The translations under genes were made by a program, and so were the position numbers. A stretch of 64,000 bases of DNA from Chryseobacterium sp. (GTDB lineage: Bacteria; Bacteroidota; Bacteroidia; Flavobacteriales; Weeksellaceae). This document shows positions 33,299 to 42,360 of this stretch, piece after piece. The DNA lies in NCBI GenBank assembly GCA_027492795.1, contig JAPUEB010000007.1:54086-118085 (forward strand). The letters run 5' to 3'. Positions within the stretch are counted from its first letter, which is position 1, and each line of letters opens with the position of its first letter. The notes beneath the pieces were generated by a model that searched no databases, had not been told where the DNA came from, and saw only the letters and a list, made by a program, of their open reading frames with translations.

Positions 33299-34693
33299 AT
33301 GCAGAATATTTGGCGCTACATCAGACTAAGCCTCAAAAAATCCTTCGACAACATCAGGAACGAAGATTTTAAAAACAATCTTCTTCAGGCGATTCCTTTT
33401 TGGACAGCGTCTTTTATCACTGGAATTGCGGCAGTTCTTTACGCTCAGGTTTTTGCTTTTGCCGAAAAATTAATGAACATCATCCTCGATTGGAAAGGCT
33501 GGATGATCTTCATCATTGCTCCCGTTGGTTTCGTGCTTTCTTGGTGGATTGTGAAGAAATTTGCGCCTTATGCGAAAGGAAGCGGCATTCCGCAAGTGAT
33601 GGCGGCAATTGATTTGGCTGAACCAAAAGAACGCTGGAAACTGAAATATTTGCTCGGCTACAAAATCATTTTTATCAAAGTTATTTCTAGTTTTGTTCTT
33701 GTTCTTGGCGGCGGAGCTGTTGGTCGCGAAGGCCCTACGATACAAATCGCAGGTTCCATTTTTAGATTTATCAATAGAATTTTGCCAAAATGGTGGCCGA
33801 AGATTTCCATCAAAAATATGGTCGTTACCGGTGCTGCAGCCGGACTTTCGGCGGCTTTTAACACACCTTTGGGCGGAATTGTTTTTGCCGTGGAAGAATT
33901 GGCGAAAATTCATATGAATTATTTCAAAACTGCGTTGTTTACTGCCGTTATTATTGCAGGTTTAACTGCGCAATGGTTTGCCGGTTCCTACCTTTATTTG
34001 GGCTATCCAAAAACAAATGAGGTAACAATGCACGTTATTTTTCCTGTGATTTTGGTTTCTCTGGTCTGTGGTTTTCTAAGTTCTAGAATGTCTTTGGTAA
34101 TGCTGAAAATCAATAAATTTAAAAGAAGATTTAAAAATGATGGCCAGCAAATTCTTTTTTTAATTATAAGTGCCCTCATTATCGCAACACTCGCCTACTT
34201 CGTCAACCGAGAGATATTAGGTTCCGGAAAAGGGATTATGGAACGCGTTCTTTTTACCGCAAATAAAAAAGAAGAATGGTATAACCCGATTTTGAGGATG
34301 ATTGGAACGTCATTATCCTTCACTTCTGGAGGTGCAGGTGGAATTTTCGCACCGGCTTTGAGTGCAGGAGCAAGTTTCGGGGCATTTTTTTCTGGATTGA
34401 TGCAACTTACACAAAACGAAACCAATGTTGTGATTCTTGCAGGAATGGTCGCGTTTCTTACCGGAATTACAAGAGCACCGTTTACATCAGCAATTATCGT
34501 TCTGGAAATGACCGACCGACATTCTTTGATTTTCTATCTCATGCTTTCGGGAATGGCTTCTACTTTAATTTCAACTTTGGTGAGCCGAAAATCGCTGTAC
34601 GACGAACTGAAAATCGTCTATATGAATGAATTGAACGAAAAAACGAAGCGGAAAAAGGTAAATTTGGAAGATTTAGGCAAAAAATCAACTTAA
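33299..34693 (+). CDS. ClC-family chloride channel or H+/Cl- exchanger
   Basis: A 464-residue multi-span membrane protein of the ClC family. GSGIPQVMAAID is the first selectivity-filter block. GREGPTIQI carries the gating glutamate Glu144. FNTPLGGIVFAVEEL retains the intracellular proton glutamate, and FAPALSAGASFG is the third filter block. Keeping both glutamates favours a 2Cl-/H+ antiporter over a channel. There is no C-terminal CBS pair, only a short basic tail. Confidence 0.95.
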   Translation: MQNIWRYIRLSLKKSFDNIRNEDFKNNLLQAIPFWTASFITGIAAVLYAQVFAFAEKLMNIILDWKGWMIFIIAPVGFVLSWWIVKKFAPYAKGSGIPQVMAAIDLAEPKERWKLKYLLGYKIIFIKVISSFVLVLGGGAVGREGPTIQIAGSIFRFINRILPKWWPKISIKNMVVTGAAAGLSAAFNTPLGGIVFAVEELAKIHMNYFKTALFTAVIIAGLTAQWFAGSYLYLGYPKTNEVTMHVIFPVILVSLVCGFLSSRMSLVMLKINKFKRRFKNDGQQILFLIISALIIATLAYFVNREILGSGKGIMERVLFTANKKEEWYNPILRMIGTSLSFTSGGAGGIFAPALSAGASFGAFFSGLMQLTQNETNVVILAGMVAFLTGITRAPFTSAIIVLEMTDRHSLIFYLMLSGMASTLISTLVSRKSLYDELKIVYMNELNEKTKRKKVNLEDLGKKST

Positions 34694-34705
34694 TGAATTG
34701 AAATA

Positions 34706-34736
34706 TTGTGTGTTTCTGAAAATATCATTACTTTTG
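34706..34736 (+). promoter_or_regulatory. complete Bacteroidota promoter for the rpsF operon
   Basis: TTG at 34706-34708 and TACTTTTG at 34729-34736, separated by 20 bases, fit the TTTG/TTG -33 and TAnnTTTG -7 consensus. This is the best promoter in the window and lies 33 bases before the rpsF ATG. Confidence 0.7.
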
Positions 34737-34769
34737 CACCTCGAAATAATTAACTAATTTATTAACATT

Positions 34770-35111
34770 ATGAACAATTACGAAACTGTTTTCATTTTAA
34801 CTCCCGTTCTATCTGACGCACAGGTGGAGGAAGCAGTAAAAAAGTTTGAAGACTTATTGAAAGCGCACAATTGCGAAATCGTTGCCAAAGAAAATTGGGG
34901 ACTAAAGAAACTGGCTTATCCTATTCAGTTGAAAAAGAATGGATTCTACACTTTGATCGAGTTCAAAGGTGAAGGAAATGTTGTAGCAGATCTGGAACTT
35001 GCTTACAAACGTGACGAGAGAGTTATCCGTTTTTTAACTACGAAACTGGACAAACACGCAGTAGATTACGCTGTTACAAGAAGAGCGAAACTAAAAACTG
35101 CAAAAGCTTAA
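34770..35111 (+). CDS. rpsF: 30S ribosomal protein S6
   Basis: A 113-residue ribosomal protein of the 30S platform that pairs with S18. The opening [26 protein letters not shown] and the central [23 protein letters not shown] are typical. It is the first gene of the rpsF-rpsR-rplI operon. There is no priB or ssb between rpsF and rpsR, unlike in Proteobacteria and Firmicutes. Confidence 0.98.
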   Translation: MNNYETVFILTPVLSDAQVEEAVKKFEDLLKAHNCEIVAKENWGLKKLAYPIQLKKNGFYTLIEFKGEGNVVADLELAYKRDERVIRFLTTKLDKHAVDYAVTRRAKLKTAKA

Positions 35112-35139
35112 TTTTTTAACCCCCTTAAAATTTATTACA

Positions 35140-35442
35140 ATGGCAATAGACGATATGGCAAAACAAGCCTCAGCCGGAGGAGAATCTGAAGTAAAATTCC
35201 TTACTCCGCTTGATATCAATACAAAATCTGAAAAAAAATACTGTAGATTCAAAAAATTTGGAATCAAGCATGTAGATTATAAAGATGCGGATTTCCTTCT
35301 TCAGTTCGTGAACGAGCAGGGAAAAATCCTTCCAAGAAGATACACCGGAACTTCTTTGAAATATCAAAGAAAAGTATCTGCAGCGATTAAAAGAGCAAGA
35401 CATTTGGCGCTTCTTCCGTATGTAGCGGATATGCTTAAGTAA
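35140..35442 (+). CDS. rpsR: 30S ribosomal protein S18
   Basis: A 100-residue S18 with a Bacteroidota-type N-terminal extension ([26 protein letters not shown]). The conserved core starts at [22 protein letters not shown] and ends [29 protein letters not shown]. It binds the 30S platform as a heterodimer with S6. Another in-frame ATG at 35155 is possible, but I prefer 35140. Confidence 0.97.
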   Translation: MAIDDMAKQASAGGESEVKFLTPLDINTKSEKKYCRFKKFGIKHVDYKDADFLLQFVNEQGKILPRRYTGTSLKYQRKVSAAIKRARHLALLPYVADMLK

Positions 35443-35545
35443 ACTGCAATCGGCTTTCGGCAATTGGCTGTCAGCTTTTAAAAAATTATTAAAAACAATT
35501 TGTTGGTTGTGGAAACGCACCTAACTTTAAAAACAAAGGACAACA

Positions 35546-36064
35546 ATGGACATTATCCTAAAAAAAGACGTAGAAAACCTAGGACTTGAGTTTGATACCG
35601 TAAACGTAAAACCAGGTTATGCAAGAAACTTCCTTATTCCACAAGGATATGCATTGCTTGCAACACCAAAAAATAAAGCCAATCTTGAAGCAACGCTTGA
35701 AGAAAGAAAAGAAGTAGAAGCAAAATTAGTTGCTGATGCACAAGCGAAAGTTGAACAATTAAAGAAAACACCTATCACTATTGCAACTAAAGTTGGTACC
35801 GGTGATAAATTGTTTGGTTCTATCAACAACGCTAATCTTTCTGAAGAATTGGCAAAAGCAGGTGTAGAAATCGACAGAAAATACATCAAAATCCCTGGAA
35901 ACTCTATTAAGAGAACCGGTAAATTCGAAGCATTAATTAGACTTCACAGAAATGTTGAGTATAATTATGAATTCGACGTAGTTTCTGATGCTCCTGTAGA
36001 AGCAGCACCAAAAGCGGCTCCTGCTCCGGCAAAAACAGAGGAAACTCCTGCTGAAGAAGCATAA
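35546..36064 (+). CDS. rplI: 50S ribosomal protein L9
   Basis: A 172-residue L9, which binds 23S rRNA near the L1 stalk and limits frameshifting. The N-terminal domain reads MDIILKKDVENLGLEFDTVNVKPGYARNFLIPQGYA, followed by the long connecting helix and the C-terminal domain. After about residue 148 there is an added low-complexity Ala/Pro/Glu tail (APKAAPAPAKTEETPAEEA) not found in E. coli L9. A strong terminator follows. Confidence 0.97.
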   Translation: MDIILKKDVENLGLEFDTVNVKPGYARNFLIPQGYALLATPKNKANLEATLEERKEVEAKLVADAQAKVEQLKKTPITIATKVGTGDKLFGSINNANLSEELAKAGVEIDRKYIKIPGNSIKRTGKFEALIRLHRNVEYNYEFDVVSDAPVEAAPKAAPAPAKTEETPAEEA

Positions 36065-36104
36065 AAGTGTTATCCTGAGCTTGTCGAAGGATCTCAAATA
36101 AACG

Positions 36105-36138
36105 AAATGCTGTCAATTTTTGACAGCATTTTTTTTGA
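36105..36138 (+). terminator. terminator of the rpsF-rpsR-rplI operon
   Basis: AAATGCTGTCA (36105-36115) pairs exactly with TGACAGCATTT (36121-36131) around a 5-base loop, followed by an eight-T run. Confidence 0.92.
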
Positions 36139-36148
36139 TCGTTCTCCA

Positions 36149-36326
36149 GCGACAAGTCGCAAGAGGTTAACAATGTGTCGCGCTCCGCGCGAAATCGCTG
36201 CGTTTATTATAAATACCTCTAAAAACAATATTCACTTCTTTGGTTCGTTTGAGATTGAACTCCTACGGAGTTCTGAAAATGCGGTTATATATTTTTTCCT
36301 ACACATATAAAACTCCTACGGAGTTT
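36149..36326. repeat. cluster of mini-hairpins with very short loops
   Basis: Four short palindromes: GCGACAAGTCGC (36149), TCGCGCTCCGCGCGA (36178), GAACTCCTACGGAGTTC (36257) and AAACTCCTACGGAGTTT (36310). All but the first have a 3-base centre. GCGCTCCGTAGGAGCGC at 52574 and the GCCACGAAGTGGC units are of the same type. Confidence 0.75.
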
Positions 36327-36372
36327 CAAATAAATTAAAAAACACTTTTCGATTATTTATTATTCAATCACC

Positions 36373-36420
36373 AAACAACTAAACAACTAAACAACTAAAC
36401 AACTAAACAACTAAACAACT
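36373..36420. repeat. AAACAACT octamer, six perfect tandem units
   Basis: AAACAACT repeated six times without error, ending 4 bases from the stop codon of the SDR gene on the minus strand. A likely site of slippage and length change. Confidence 0.95.
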
Positions 36421-36423
36421 AAC

Positions 36424-37230
36424 TCAACCTCTCCCTTTAAACTCCTTCATCGTATCATAAATTCCAAAAATATTCTTCATCACCCAATCGAAAAAAGGAA
36501 GTGGCAAAATTCCCTGCGAGAAACGGATAAACCAATATGGTAGTGGCATTGCAAGCATTTTGGTTTCCTTTTCTATGGCTTTTATTATTCTTTCTGATGT
36601 TTTTTCGGGATCTAGAATTGGGAGAAGTTTCGATTTTACGCCGTCAAACATTCCTGTATTAATATAAAAAGGCATAATCGTCGTTACCGAAACTTTTTTA
36701 TTGAGTTGCTCCATTTCCAATCGCAAACTGTCGCTCCAACCATTAACTGCCCATTTGGATGCGGCATAAACCGACATTTTTGGGTTGGAAATTAATCCGG
36801 CGGAAGAAGCGATGTTGCAGATGGCTCCCAAATTCTCTTTCATCATTTCCGGCAAAAACTCCAAAGTAATGTGCATTGGCGCATCAGCATTAATGACCAT
36901 CGATTTCTGGATTTGTTCGTGTGTATGCTCGTGAAAATATTTTCCGACAACAATTCCGGCGTTGTTGATGAGTATATCTACTTTTCCAACTTCTGTTCGC
37001 ACTTTTTGAGCGTTGATTTTTATTTCGTCCAAATTGGAAATATCAATTCTGTAAGTGAAAATTTTTTTTCCAAATTTTGAAAATTCTTCTTTTGTTTTGG
37101 CTAAACCTTCTTCGTTGATGTCCCAAATAATCAGCCTTGAAACGCCTCTTTCCAAAGCTTTCCTTGCCATTATTTTCCCAATTCCGGAGCATCCACCGGT
37201 AATGAGGATTGTTTTATTGTTGAAATTCAT
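36424..37230 (-). CDS. short-chain dehydrogenase/reductase
   Basis: A 268-residue classical SDR, an NAD(P)-dependent oxidoreductase. It has the cofactor loop TGGCSGIG near residue 10, NNAG in the middle (ILINNAGIVVGKY), catalytic Ser in IASSAG and the YAASK motif with catalytic Tyr and Lys. The C-terminal region contains a hydrophobic helix (PYWFIRFSQGILPLPFFDWVM), hinting at membrane association and a lipophilic substrate. I chose ATG 37230 over 37242 because it starts directly on the Rossmann strand. Substrate unknown. Confidence 0.9.
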   Translation of the reverse strand: MNFNNKTILITGGCSGIGKIMARKALERGVSRLIIWDINEEGLAKTKEEFSKFGKKIFTYRIDISNLDEIKINAQKVRTEVGKVDILINNAGIVVGKYFHEHTHEQIQKSMVINADAPMHITLEFLPEMMKENLGAICNIASSAGLISNPKMSVYAASKWAVNGWSDSLRLEMEQLNKKVSVTTIMPFYINTGMFDGVKSKLLPILDPEKTSERIIKAIEKETKMLAMPLPYWFIRFSQGILPLPFFDWVMKNIFGIYDTMKEFKGRG

Positions 37231-37247
37231 TATACATATCATTTATC

Positions 37248-37392
37248 AACCACAAAAGTCACAAAAGCTTTAATGAAGTCTGAAAAATTAGATTTTAAAG
37301 AAAAAATAAGTGGTCTGAAGAGCTTATTTGTCCTTTAAAATGCAAAAATTATCTTTAATCAGATGATTTAAATTTTTGTGACTTTTGTGGTT
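37248..37392. repeat. two-armed CCACAAAAGTCACAAAAG element
   Basis: AACCACAAAAGTCACAAAAG at the left and TTTTTGTGACTTTTGTGGTT at the right end of 145 bases. Inside, a TTTTAAAG...AAATAAG block mirrors CTTATTT...CTTTAAAA, a nested hairpin like that in the copy at 31148. It fills the gap between the divergent SDR and aldehyde dehydrogenase genes. Confidence 0.85.
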
Positions 37393-37514
37393 TTATTAGA
37401 AATTACATTTCGATTATGAACAAATATACCCACATTAACAGCAAAAAAAGAAATTCTGTAAGACCAAGTTCAAATAATTTTCTGTAATTTGTGTTTCTAT
37501 ATAAAATATTTGAA

Positions 37515-38876
37515 ATGAATTTTCAAGATATACTTCAAAAACAAAAAGAATTTTTTTTCACACAAAAAACGAAAGATCTTCAATTTCGAAAGGCTCAACT
37601 GAAAAAACTACAGGAAGTTATACAGAATAACGAAAATCTTCTCTACGAAGCTATTTACAAAGATTTTGGAAAATCGAAATTCGATACTTTTACCACCGAA
37701 ATTTCTTTTGTTCAAAATGACATCAACTATTTTTTGAAAAATCTAAATTCTTTAGCAAAACCAAAAAAAGTTCGGACAAATTTGGTGAATCAGCTCGGCT
37801 CAAGTAAAATTTATTCGGAACCTTTAGGAAACTCTTTGGTAATTGGAGCTTGGAATTACCCTTATCAACTTTCACTATCGCCCGTAGTTTCGGCTATTGC
37901 AGCAGGAAATACAGTGATTTTAAAACCGAGCGAAATTGCTGAAAATTCCGCAAATGCAATGGCAAAAATCATCAATGAAAACTTTTCTGAAGAATTTCTC
38001 TACGTTGCAGAAGGAGGAATTGAAGAAACCACAGAACTTTTGAAACTGAAATTCGATAAAATCTTCTTCACCGGAAGTCCAAAAGTGGGGAAAATCGTTT
38101 ACGAAGCGGCAGCTAAAAATCTTACGCCCGTAACTTTGGAATTGGGTGGAAAATCGCCTGCAATTATTACTGATTCGGCTGATTTTGAAGTGGCTGCAAA
38201 ACGAATTGTTTGGGGAAAATTCCTGAATGCGGGACAAACCTGCGTTGCGCCGGATTATCTTTTGGTGGATGAAAAAATTAAGGAAAACTTTTTGGAATAT
38301 TTGAAAAATTTCATCAAAAAATTCAATTATACTGCCGAAAGCGAACATTATACAAAAATCATCAACCGAAGAAATTTTGACAGAATTATCAGCTTAATTG
38401 ATTTGGAAAAAGTGTATTTCGGGGGGAATTATGATGCACAAAAACTTTACATAGAACCCACAATTTTAGATATTGTAACTTGGAACGATGCAATAATGCA
38501 GGAGGAAATTTTCGGGCCGGTTTTGCCTGTTCTCACCTACTCTTTTTTCCGTGAAGCTTTGTTAGAAATTCAAAAAGGAGAAAAACCATTGGCTGCGTAT
38601 CTTTTCACCAAAAATAACGATGAAAAAAATCTTTTCACCTCACAAATTTCTTTTGGAGGAGGCTGCATCAATGATGTCGTGATGCATTTAAGCAACGAAA
38701 ACCTTCCTTTTGGCGGCGTAGGAAATTCCGGCATCGGAAATTACCATGGAAAATATGGTTTCGAGGCTTTTTCTCACCAAAAATCGGTTTTAGACCGCGC
38801 AACTTGGGGAGAACCGAATTTTAAGTATCCACCATATTCCGATGATAAAATGGATTGGATAAAGAGAGTTTTGTAA
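37515..38876 (+). CDS. aldehyde dehydrogenase family protein
   Basis: A 453-residue NAD(P)-dependent aldehyde dehydrogenase of the short class 3-like type without an N-terminal extension. Catalytic Glu is in TLELGGKSP and catalytic Cys in NAGQTCVAPDYLL. PWNYP-like AWNYPYQLSLSPV and the C-terminal EEIFGPVLPVLTY are also present. I start at ATG 37515, as the in-frame GTG at 37491 lies in non-conserved sequence. It could oxidise fatty or aromatic aldehydes. The divergent SDR may work on the same kind of substrate. Confidence 0.94.
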   Translation: MNFQDILQKQKEFFFTQKTKDLQFRKAQLKKLQEVIQNNENLLYEAIYKDFGKSKFDTFTTEISFVQNDINYFLKNLNSLAKPKKVRTNLVNQLGSSKIYSEPLGNSLVIGAWNYPYQLSLSPVVSAIAAGNTVILKPSEIAENSANAMAKIINENFSEEFLYVAEGGIEETTELLKLKFDKIFFTGSPKVGKIVYEAAAKNLTPVTLELGGKSPAIITDSADFEVAAKRIVWGKFLNAGQTCVAPDYLLVDEKIKENFLEYLKNFIKKFNYTAESEHYTKIINRRNFDRIISLIDLEKVYFGGNYDAQKLYIEPTILDIVTWNDAIMQEEIFGPVLPVLTYSFFREALLEIQKGEKPLAAYLFTKNNDEKNLFTSQISFGGGCINDVVMHLSNENLPFGGVGNSGIGNYHGKYGFEAFSHQKSVLDRATWGEPNFKYPPYSDDKMDWIKRVL

Positions 38877-38955
38877 TACTTTTTAGCAGTTTAAAATATT
38901 AAAGATATAATCAGCTACTTTAAAAACGCCACGAAATCGAAGATTCAACGTAGAA

Positions 38956-38983
38956 AATGCACGAATCAATATATTCGTGCATT
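38956..38983. terminator. AATGCACGAAT hairpin between convergent genes
   Basis: AATGCACGAAT (38956-38966) pairs exactly with ATTCGTGCATT (38973-38983), 6-base loop. It lies between the convergent aldehyde dehydrogenase and methyltransferase genes, a natural place for a bidirectional terminator. Confidence 0.6.
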
Positions 38984-39060
38984 CGTGGCAAAAAATAAAA
39001 CACATTTTCTTTTAAAAATACTTTTTAGTAGAAAATTGAATTATCCTTATTTGGTTAATT

Positions 39061-39789
39061 TTATTTTTCTGAAAAAATTTGTCCCAAAATAATTCCTGCT
39101 GCCATAGAAACGTTCAGGCTTTCTGTAGCCTTTGATTCGCCGAAACGAGGAATTGAAATTTTGTTTTGAAGCAGGTTTTCGGTTTCGGGGCGCAATCCGT
39201 TTCCTTCGTTCCCAAAAATCAGGTTGATTTTCTCCGGAAATGCAAAATTGTAGATATTTTCGCCTTCCATATCGGTTCCAAGGTTGATGTTTGAGGAGTT
39301 TTTTAGAAATTCTGTAAGGTTTTCAGAAACGATATTTACCCTTGTGAAAGAACCCATACTTGCCTGAATGACTTTCGGATTGTAAAAATCAACAGTATCT
39401 TCGGAGCATATAATCTGCTGAATACCAAACCAATCTGCAAGTCGAATAATAGTTCCCATGTTTCCGGGATCCTGAATACCATCCAAAATAATTTGAAATT
39501 TACAGTCATCAATCATTTTTTCAGGAATTTGCCTACAAACTGCTACAGAATCTTTTGGATGCTGCAAAAAGCTTATCTTTTTTAACTCTCTTTCATTAAT
39601 TTCAATAATTTCTACACCCGGAAAGTGAAGTTCTGTGGGATTAATAGAAAATATTTCTGTAATTTTATAGCTTGAATACTGTAGTTCGCGAATATTTTTG
39701 TTACCTTCCACAAGGAACAAACCGTATTTTTGGCGAAACTTTTTTTTATCCAAAGACTGTAATATCTTTATTGTATGAGCCGTAAGCAT
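39061..39789 (-). CDS. TrmH/SpoU-family RNA 2'-O-methyltransferase
   Basis: A 242-residue SPOUT methyltransferase. The three knot motifs are present: LDGIQDPGNMGTIIRLADWFG, LIFGNEGNGLRPE and ATESLNVSMAAGIILGQI. The N-terminal 80 residues form the L30e-like RNA-binding part (KKKFRQKYGLFLVEGNKNI). Members methylate ribose in 23S rRNA or tRNA, and the target here is not predictable. The start overlaps the 5' end of tamL on the opposite strand by 15 bases, and its own -7 box lies inside tamL. Confidence 0.93.
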   Translation of the reverse strand: MLTAHTIKILQSLDKKKFRQKYGLFLVEGNKNIRELQYSSYKITEIFSINPTELHFPGVEIIEINERELKKISFLQHPKDSVAVCRQIPEKMIDDCKFQIILDGIQDPGNMGTIIRLADWFGIQQIICSEDTVDFYNPKVIQASMGSFTRVNIVSENLTEFLKNSSNINLGTDMEGENIYNFAFPEKINLIFGNEGNGLRPETENLLQNKISIPRFGESKATESLNVSMAAGIILGQIFSEK

Positions 39790-42354
39790 TTAGGAAAATA
39801 TCTTCAAAAATATTATATAATTCTGTTATCTGCAACTGCTATTGCTTTACTTTACGCTTGCAGCACTACGAAAAAAGTTCCTGATGGAGAATATTTACTG
39901 GTGAAAAACAGCTTCAAGTTTGATGGGGAAAAGGTTCACGAAGATGAATTACCTGATTATGTACACCAAAAACCCAACAAAAAACAGCTTTTTCTTTTTC
40001 CTGTAGGATTGTGGGTTTACAACCTGGCAAATCCCAAGTATGATACTATTCTGAACGAATACATGACGTATCCCAGTGAAATGAGAAACCAAAAATTGAG
40101 GGATTCATTGTTTGTAAAATATGGACATCCGGAATATGTGGGAAAAAACCTATTCTGGGATCGTTTTTTTCACTACAGTGGTAAGGCGCCGGTAATTTTG
40201 GAGCAGCCAAAAAGTGAAACCAGCGCAAACTCTATCCGCAAAAGGCTTGTTTACAGAGGTTATTGGGATGCAAAAACAAGTTTTAAACACGATTTGGATT
40301 CGGCGGCTAAAAAAGCTAAAGTAACTTATCTCATCAAGCCAAACGATCCTACATTCATTAGTGATTACTATTACGATATTCCCGATGCTGCGATTAAAAG
40401 AATTTATGAAGAGGACTTAACCAAAAGCTTTGTAAGATCTAAAAAAATTCTGGATCAAACTGATTTGGAGAAGGAAGTAAGACGGATTAATGAGGTAATG
40501 AGGGATCGCGGATATTACCAATTCAACAGCTCCGGACAGGAAATTTTTTTCATGGCAGATACTCTTTCCAGTAGGAAACAGGTTCCTGTAACTATGGAAA
40601 TACATAAAGACACAATAGATTCTCCTTATAAAATTGCCACCATTGGAAACATTGATGTTGCTATAGTTGAAAACTCGAACGACTACCCTAAAAACACCGT
40701 AAAGGATTCATTAAGAGGTATTCGGTTCCACAAAATTGATGACCAGTTCAAGAGCAATGCACTTTGGAGGGCAGTTCTATTGAAACCAGGAGAAGTATAT
40801 CGTCAGAAAAACCTGGATATGAGCCGAAGAAATTTTCTGGCAATGAACAACTTCACAGTGTTAAAAGCAAGAGATTCATTAAGAAGAGGCGGTTCCGTTT
40901 CTCCAAATGACAGTATTGTAGATGTGCTTTACTTGCTGAAGCCTCTACCGAAATATGAATTGAAAGTAGCTACAGACCTGAATTACTCACAACTTTTGAA
41001 CCTTGCAGCTTCTCCATCTATAGATTTAACGAGGAGAAACGTTTTTGGTGGTGCAGAAAACTTCAATGCAAGTGCTTCCTGGATTGTGGGTAGAGTAAGG
41101 AATTCAAAAGATATTGAAAGTAGAGTTTGGGCTCATGAGTTTTCATTAAATACCGCACTCAATTTTCCGAGATTGCTGTTACCTTTTAGCTATTATAAGC
41201 TTATTCCAAAAAGATATTCGCCAACATCATCCATTAATTTGGGCGCATCATACCAGAAAAATGTAGGAATGGACAGGATAAACTTCAATACTGGACTTAC
41301 TTACAATGCAAGCGTGAACGATATTGTAACTCACAGGCTTACGATTTTTAACACACAATTGAGCTTAACAAGGAACAAAGATCGGTATTACGAATATTTT
41401 CCTAGAGATGCAGATTTCCGAAATTCTGTTTTTGAAAACTACTCTCCATCACTTTTCGATCAGTTTAATGATGGACAGATAAGTTCCGACCAACTTTCAT
41501 CCATGATCATTAATGATAATGCCTATATTAATTCCTTGACCGGAGAAAACCTAAGTGATTTTAACAGTTTTAGGCAATCTTTGCTTAATAAGGACCGCCA
41601 AACACAGGATATCCTTATTTCTTCACTTGTTTACAATTTTATCTACAACCAAATTGGTAAAAAGGAGTATGAAAATCCCTTCTATTTCAATGGAAAATTT
41701 GAGCTCGCCGGAAACATGCTTAGTCTTTTTACAAGAAATTCGGCTGAAAAAGGAATTACTACAGGAACACAAAAAACAGTTTTTAAAATTCCATTCTCGC
41801 AGTTTGTAAAGTTTGATGTAGATGCAAGGAAATACATCACTTTTGGTAAGCAAACATTGGCAATGAGACAATTTATAGGTTTGGGAATCCCTTACGGAAA
41901 CTCCAATTCAATGCCTTTTGTACGCTCTTATTTTAACGGTGGCTCAAACGATATAAGAGCTTGGCGACCATTCGGAGGTTTAGGTCCTGCGGATTCTCAA
42001 TTGGATGAGCGTATCCGTACTTTCGCTATGGATAACCTAAAACTAACAACAAGTGTTGAATACAGAATTCCACTAACCGGAATGTTTGAAACAGCAGTTT
42101 TTACAGACGCAGGAAATATTTGGAGTCTTAAAGATAATGGTTTTGGCGACCAGTTTAAATTCAATAAATTTTTGAAACAGATGGGCGTAGGAAGCGGTTT
42201 CGGATTAAGGATAAATGTTGCCTACATCACTGCACGTATTGATTTAGCATATAAAATTTACGACCCAAACAGACCGGATAACGAGCGATGGAGAATAACC
42301 AAAATACAGCCTCTAAAACCTACTTTAAATTTCGCTTTCGGATATCCTTTCTAA
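39775..42354 (+). CDS. tamL: TamL-type BamA/TamA family outer membrane lipoprotein
   Basis: An 859-residue outer membrane assembly protein. The signal peptide ends in a lipobox (LLYACSTTKKVPDGEYLL), the mark of the Bacteroidota lipoprotein variant of TamA. Residues 25-400 hold POTRA-like domains, and the C-terminal half is a D15/Omp85 16-strand barrel with SFNGGSNDIRAW-like YFNGGSNDIRAWRPFGGLGP and the final FAFGYPF. It helps insert outer membrane proteins or traffic lipids. A tamB partner is not adjacent here. It converges on the SanA-like gene with a 6-base gap. Confidence 0.9.
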   Translation: MSRKHLGKYLQKYYIILLSATAIALLYACSTTKKVPDGEYLLVKNSFKFDGEKVHEDELPDYVHQKPNKKQLFLFPVGLWVYNLANPKYDTILNEYMTYPSEMRNQKLRDSLFVKYGHPEYVGKNLFWDRFFHYSGKAPVILEQPKSETSANSIRKRLVYRGYWDAKTSFKHDLDSAAKKAKVTYLIKPNDPTFISDYYYDIPDAAIKRIYEEDLTKSFVRSKKILDQTDLEKEVRRINEVMRDRGYYQFNSSGQEIFFMADTLSSRKQVPVTMEIHKDTIDSPYKIATIGNIDVAIVENSNDYPKNTVKDSLRGIRFHKIDDQFKSNALWRAVLLKPGEVYRQKNLDMSRRNFLAMNNFTVLKARDSLRRGGSVSPNDSIVDVLYLLKPLPKYELKVATDLNYSQLLNLAASPSIDLTRRNVFGGAENFNASASWIVGRVRNSKDIESRVWAHEFSLNTALNFPRLLLPFSYYKLIPKRYSPTSSINLGASYQKNVGMDRINFNTGLTYNASVNDIVTHRLTIFNTQLSLTRNKDRYYEYFPRDADFRNSVFENYSPSLFDQFNDGQISSDQLSSMIINDNAYINSLTGENLSDFNSFRQSLLNKDRQTQDILISSLVYNFIYNQIGKKEYENPFYFNGKFELAGNMLSLFTRNSAEKGITTGTQKTVFKIPFSQFVKFDVDARKYITFGKQTLAMRQFIGLGIPYGNSNSMPFVRSYFNGGSNDIRAWRPFGGLGPADSQLDERIRTFAMDNLKLTTSVEYRIPLTGMFETAVFTDAGNIWSLKDNGFGDQFKFNKFLKQMGVGSGFGLRINVAYITARIDLAYKIYDPNRPDNERWRITKIQPLKPTLNFAFGYPF
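39805..39812 (-). promoter_or_regulatory. -7 promoter box for the SpoU methyltransferase, inside tamL
   Basis: Minus-strand TATTTTTG is an exact TAnnTTTG match 15 bases before the methyltransferase ATG, and it lies within codons 11-13 of tamL. On the plus strand tamL itself has only the near-match TATCTTTA at 39763-39770. Confidence 0.5.
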
Positions 42355-42360
42355 TCCATA

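Larger units (their letters stand above)
36065..36423. other. intergenic region with terminator, mini-hairpins and 8-bp satellite
   Basis: The 359-base gap between rplI and the convergent SDR gene holds a TATCCTGAGCTTGTCGAAGG repeat word (36071-36090), the rplI terminator, four mini-hairpins and a six-unit octamer satellite. No gene is visible. Confidence 0.7.

Noticed and set aside
35446..35485. GGCTTTCGGCAATTGGCTG near-duplication between rpsR and rplI as an attenuator
   Set aside because: The two halves are direct rather than inverted, so no stem forms. Listed only as low-complexity sequence.
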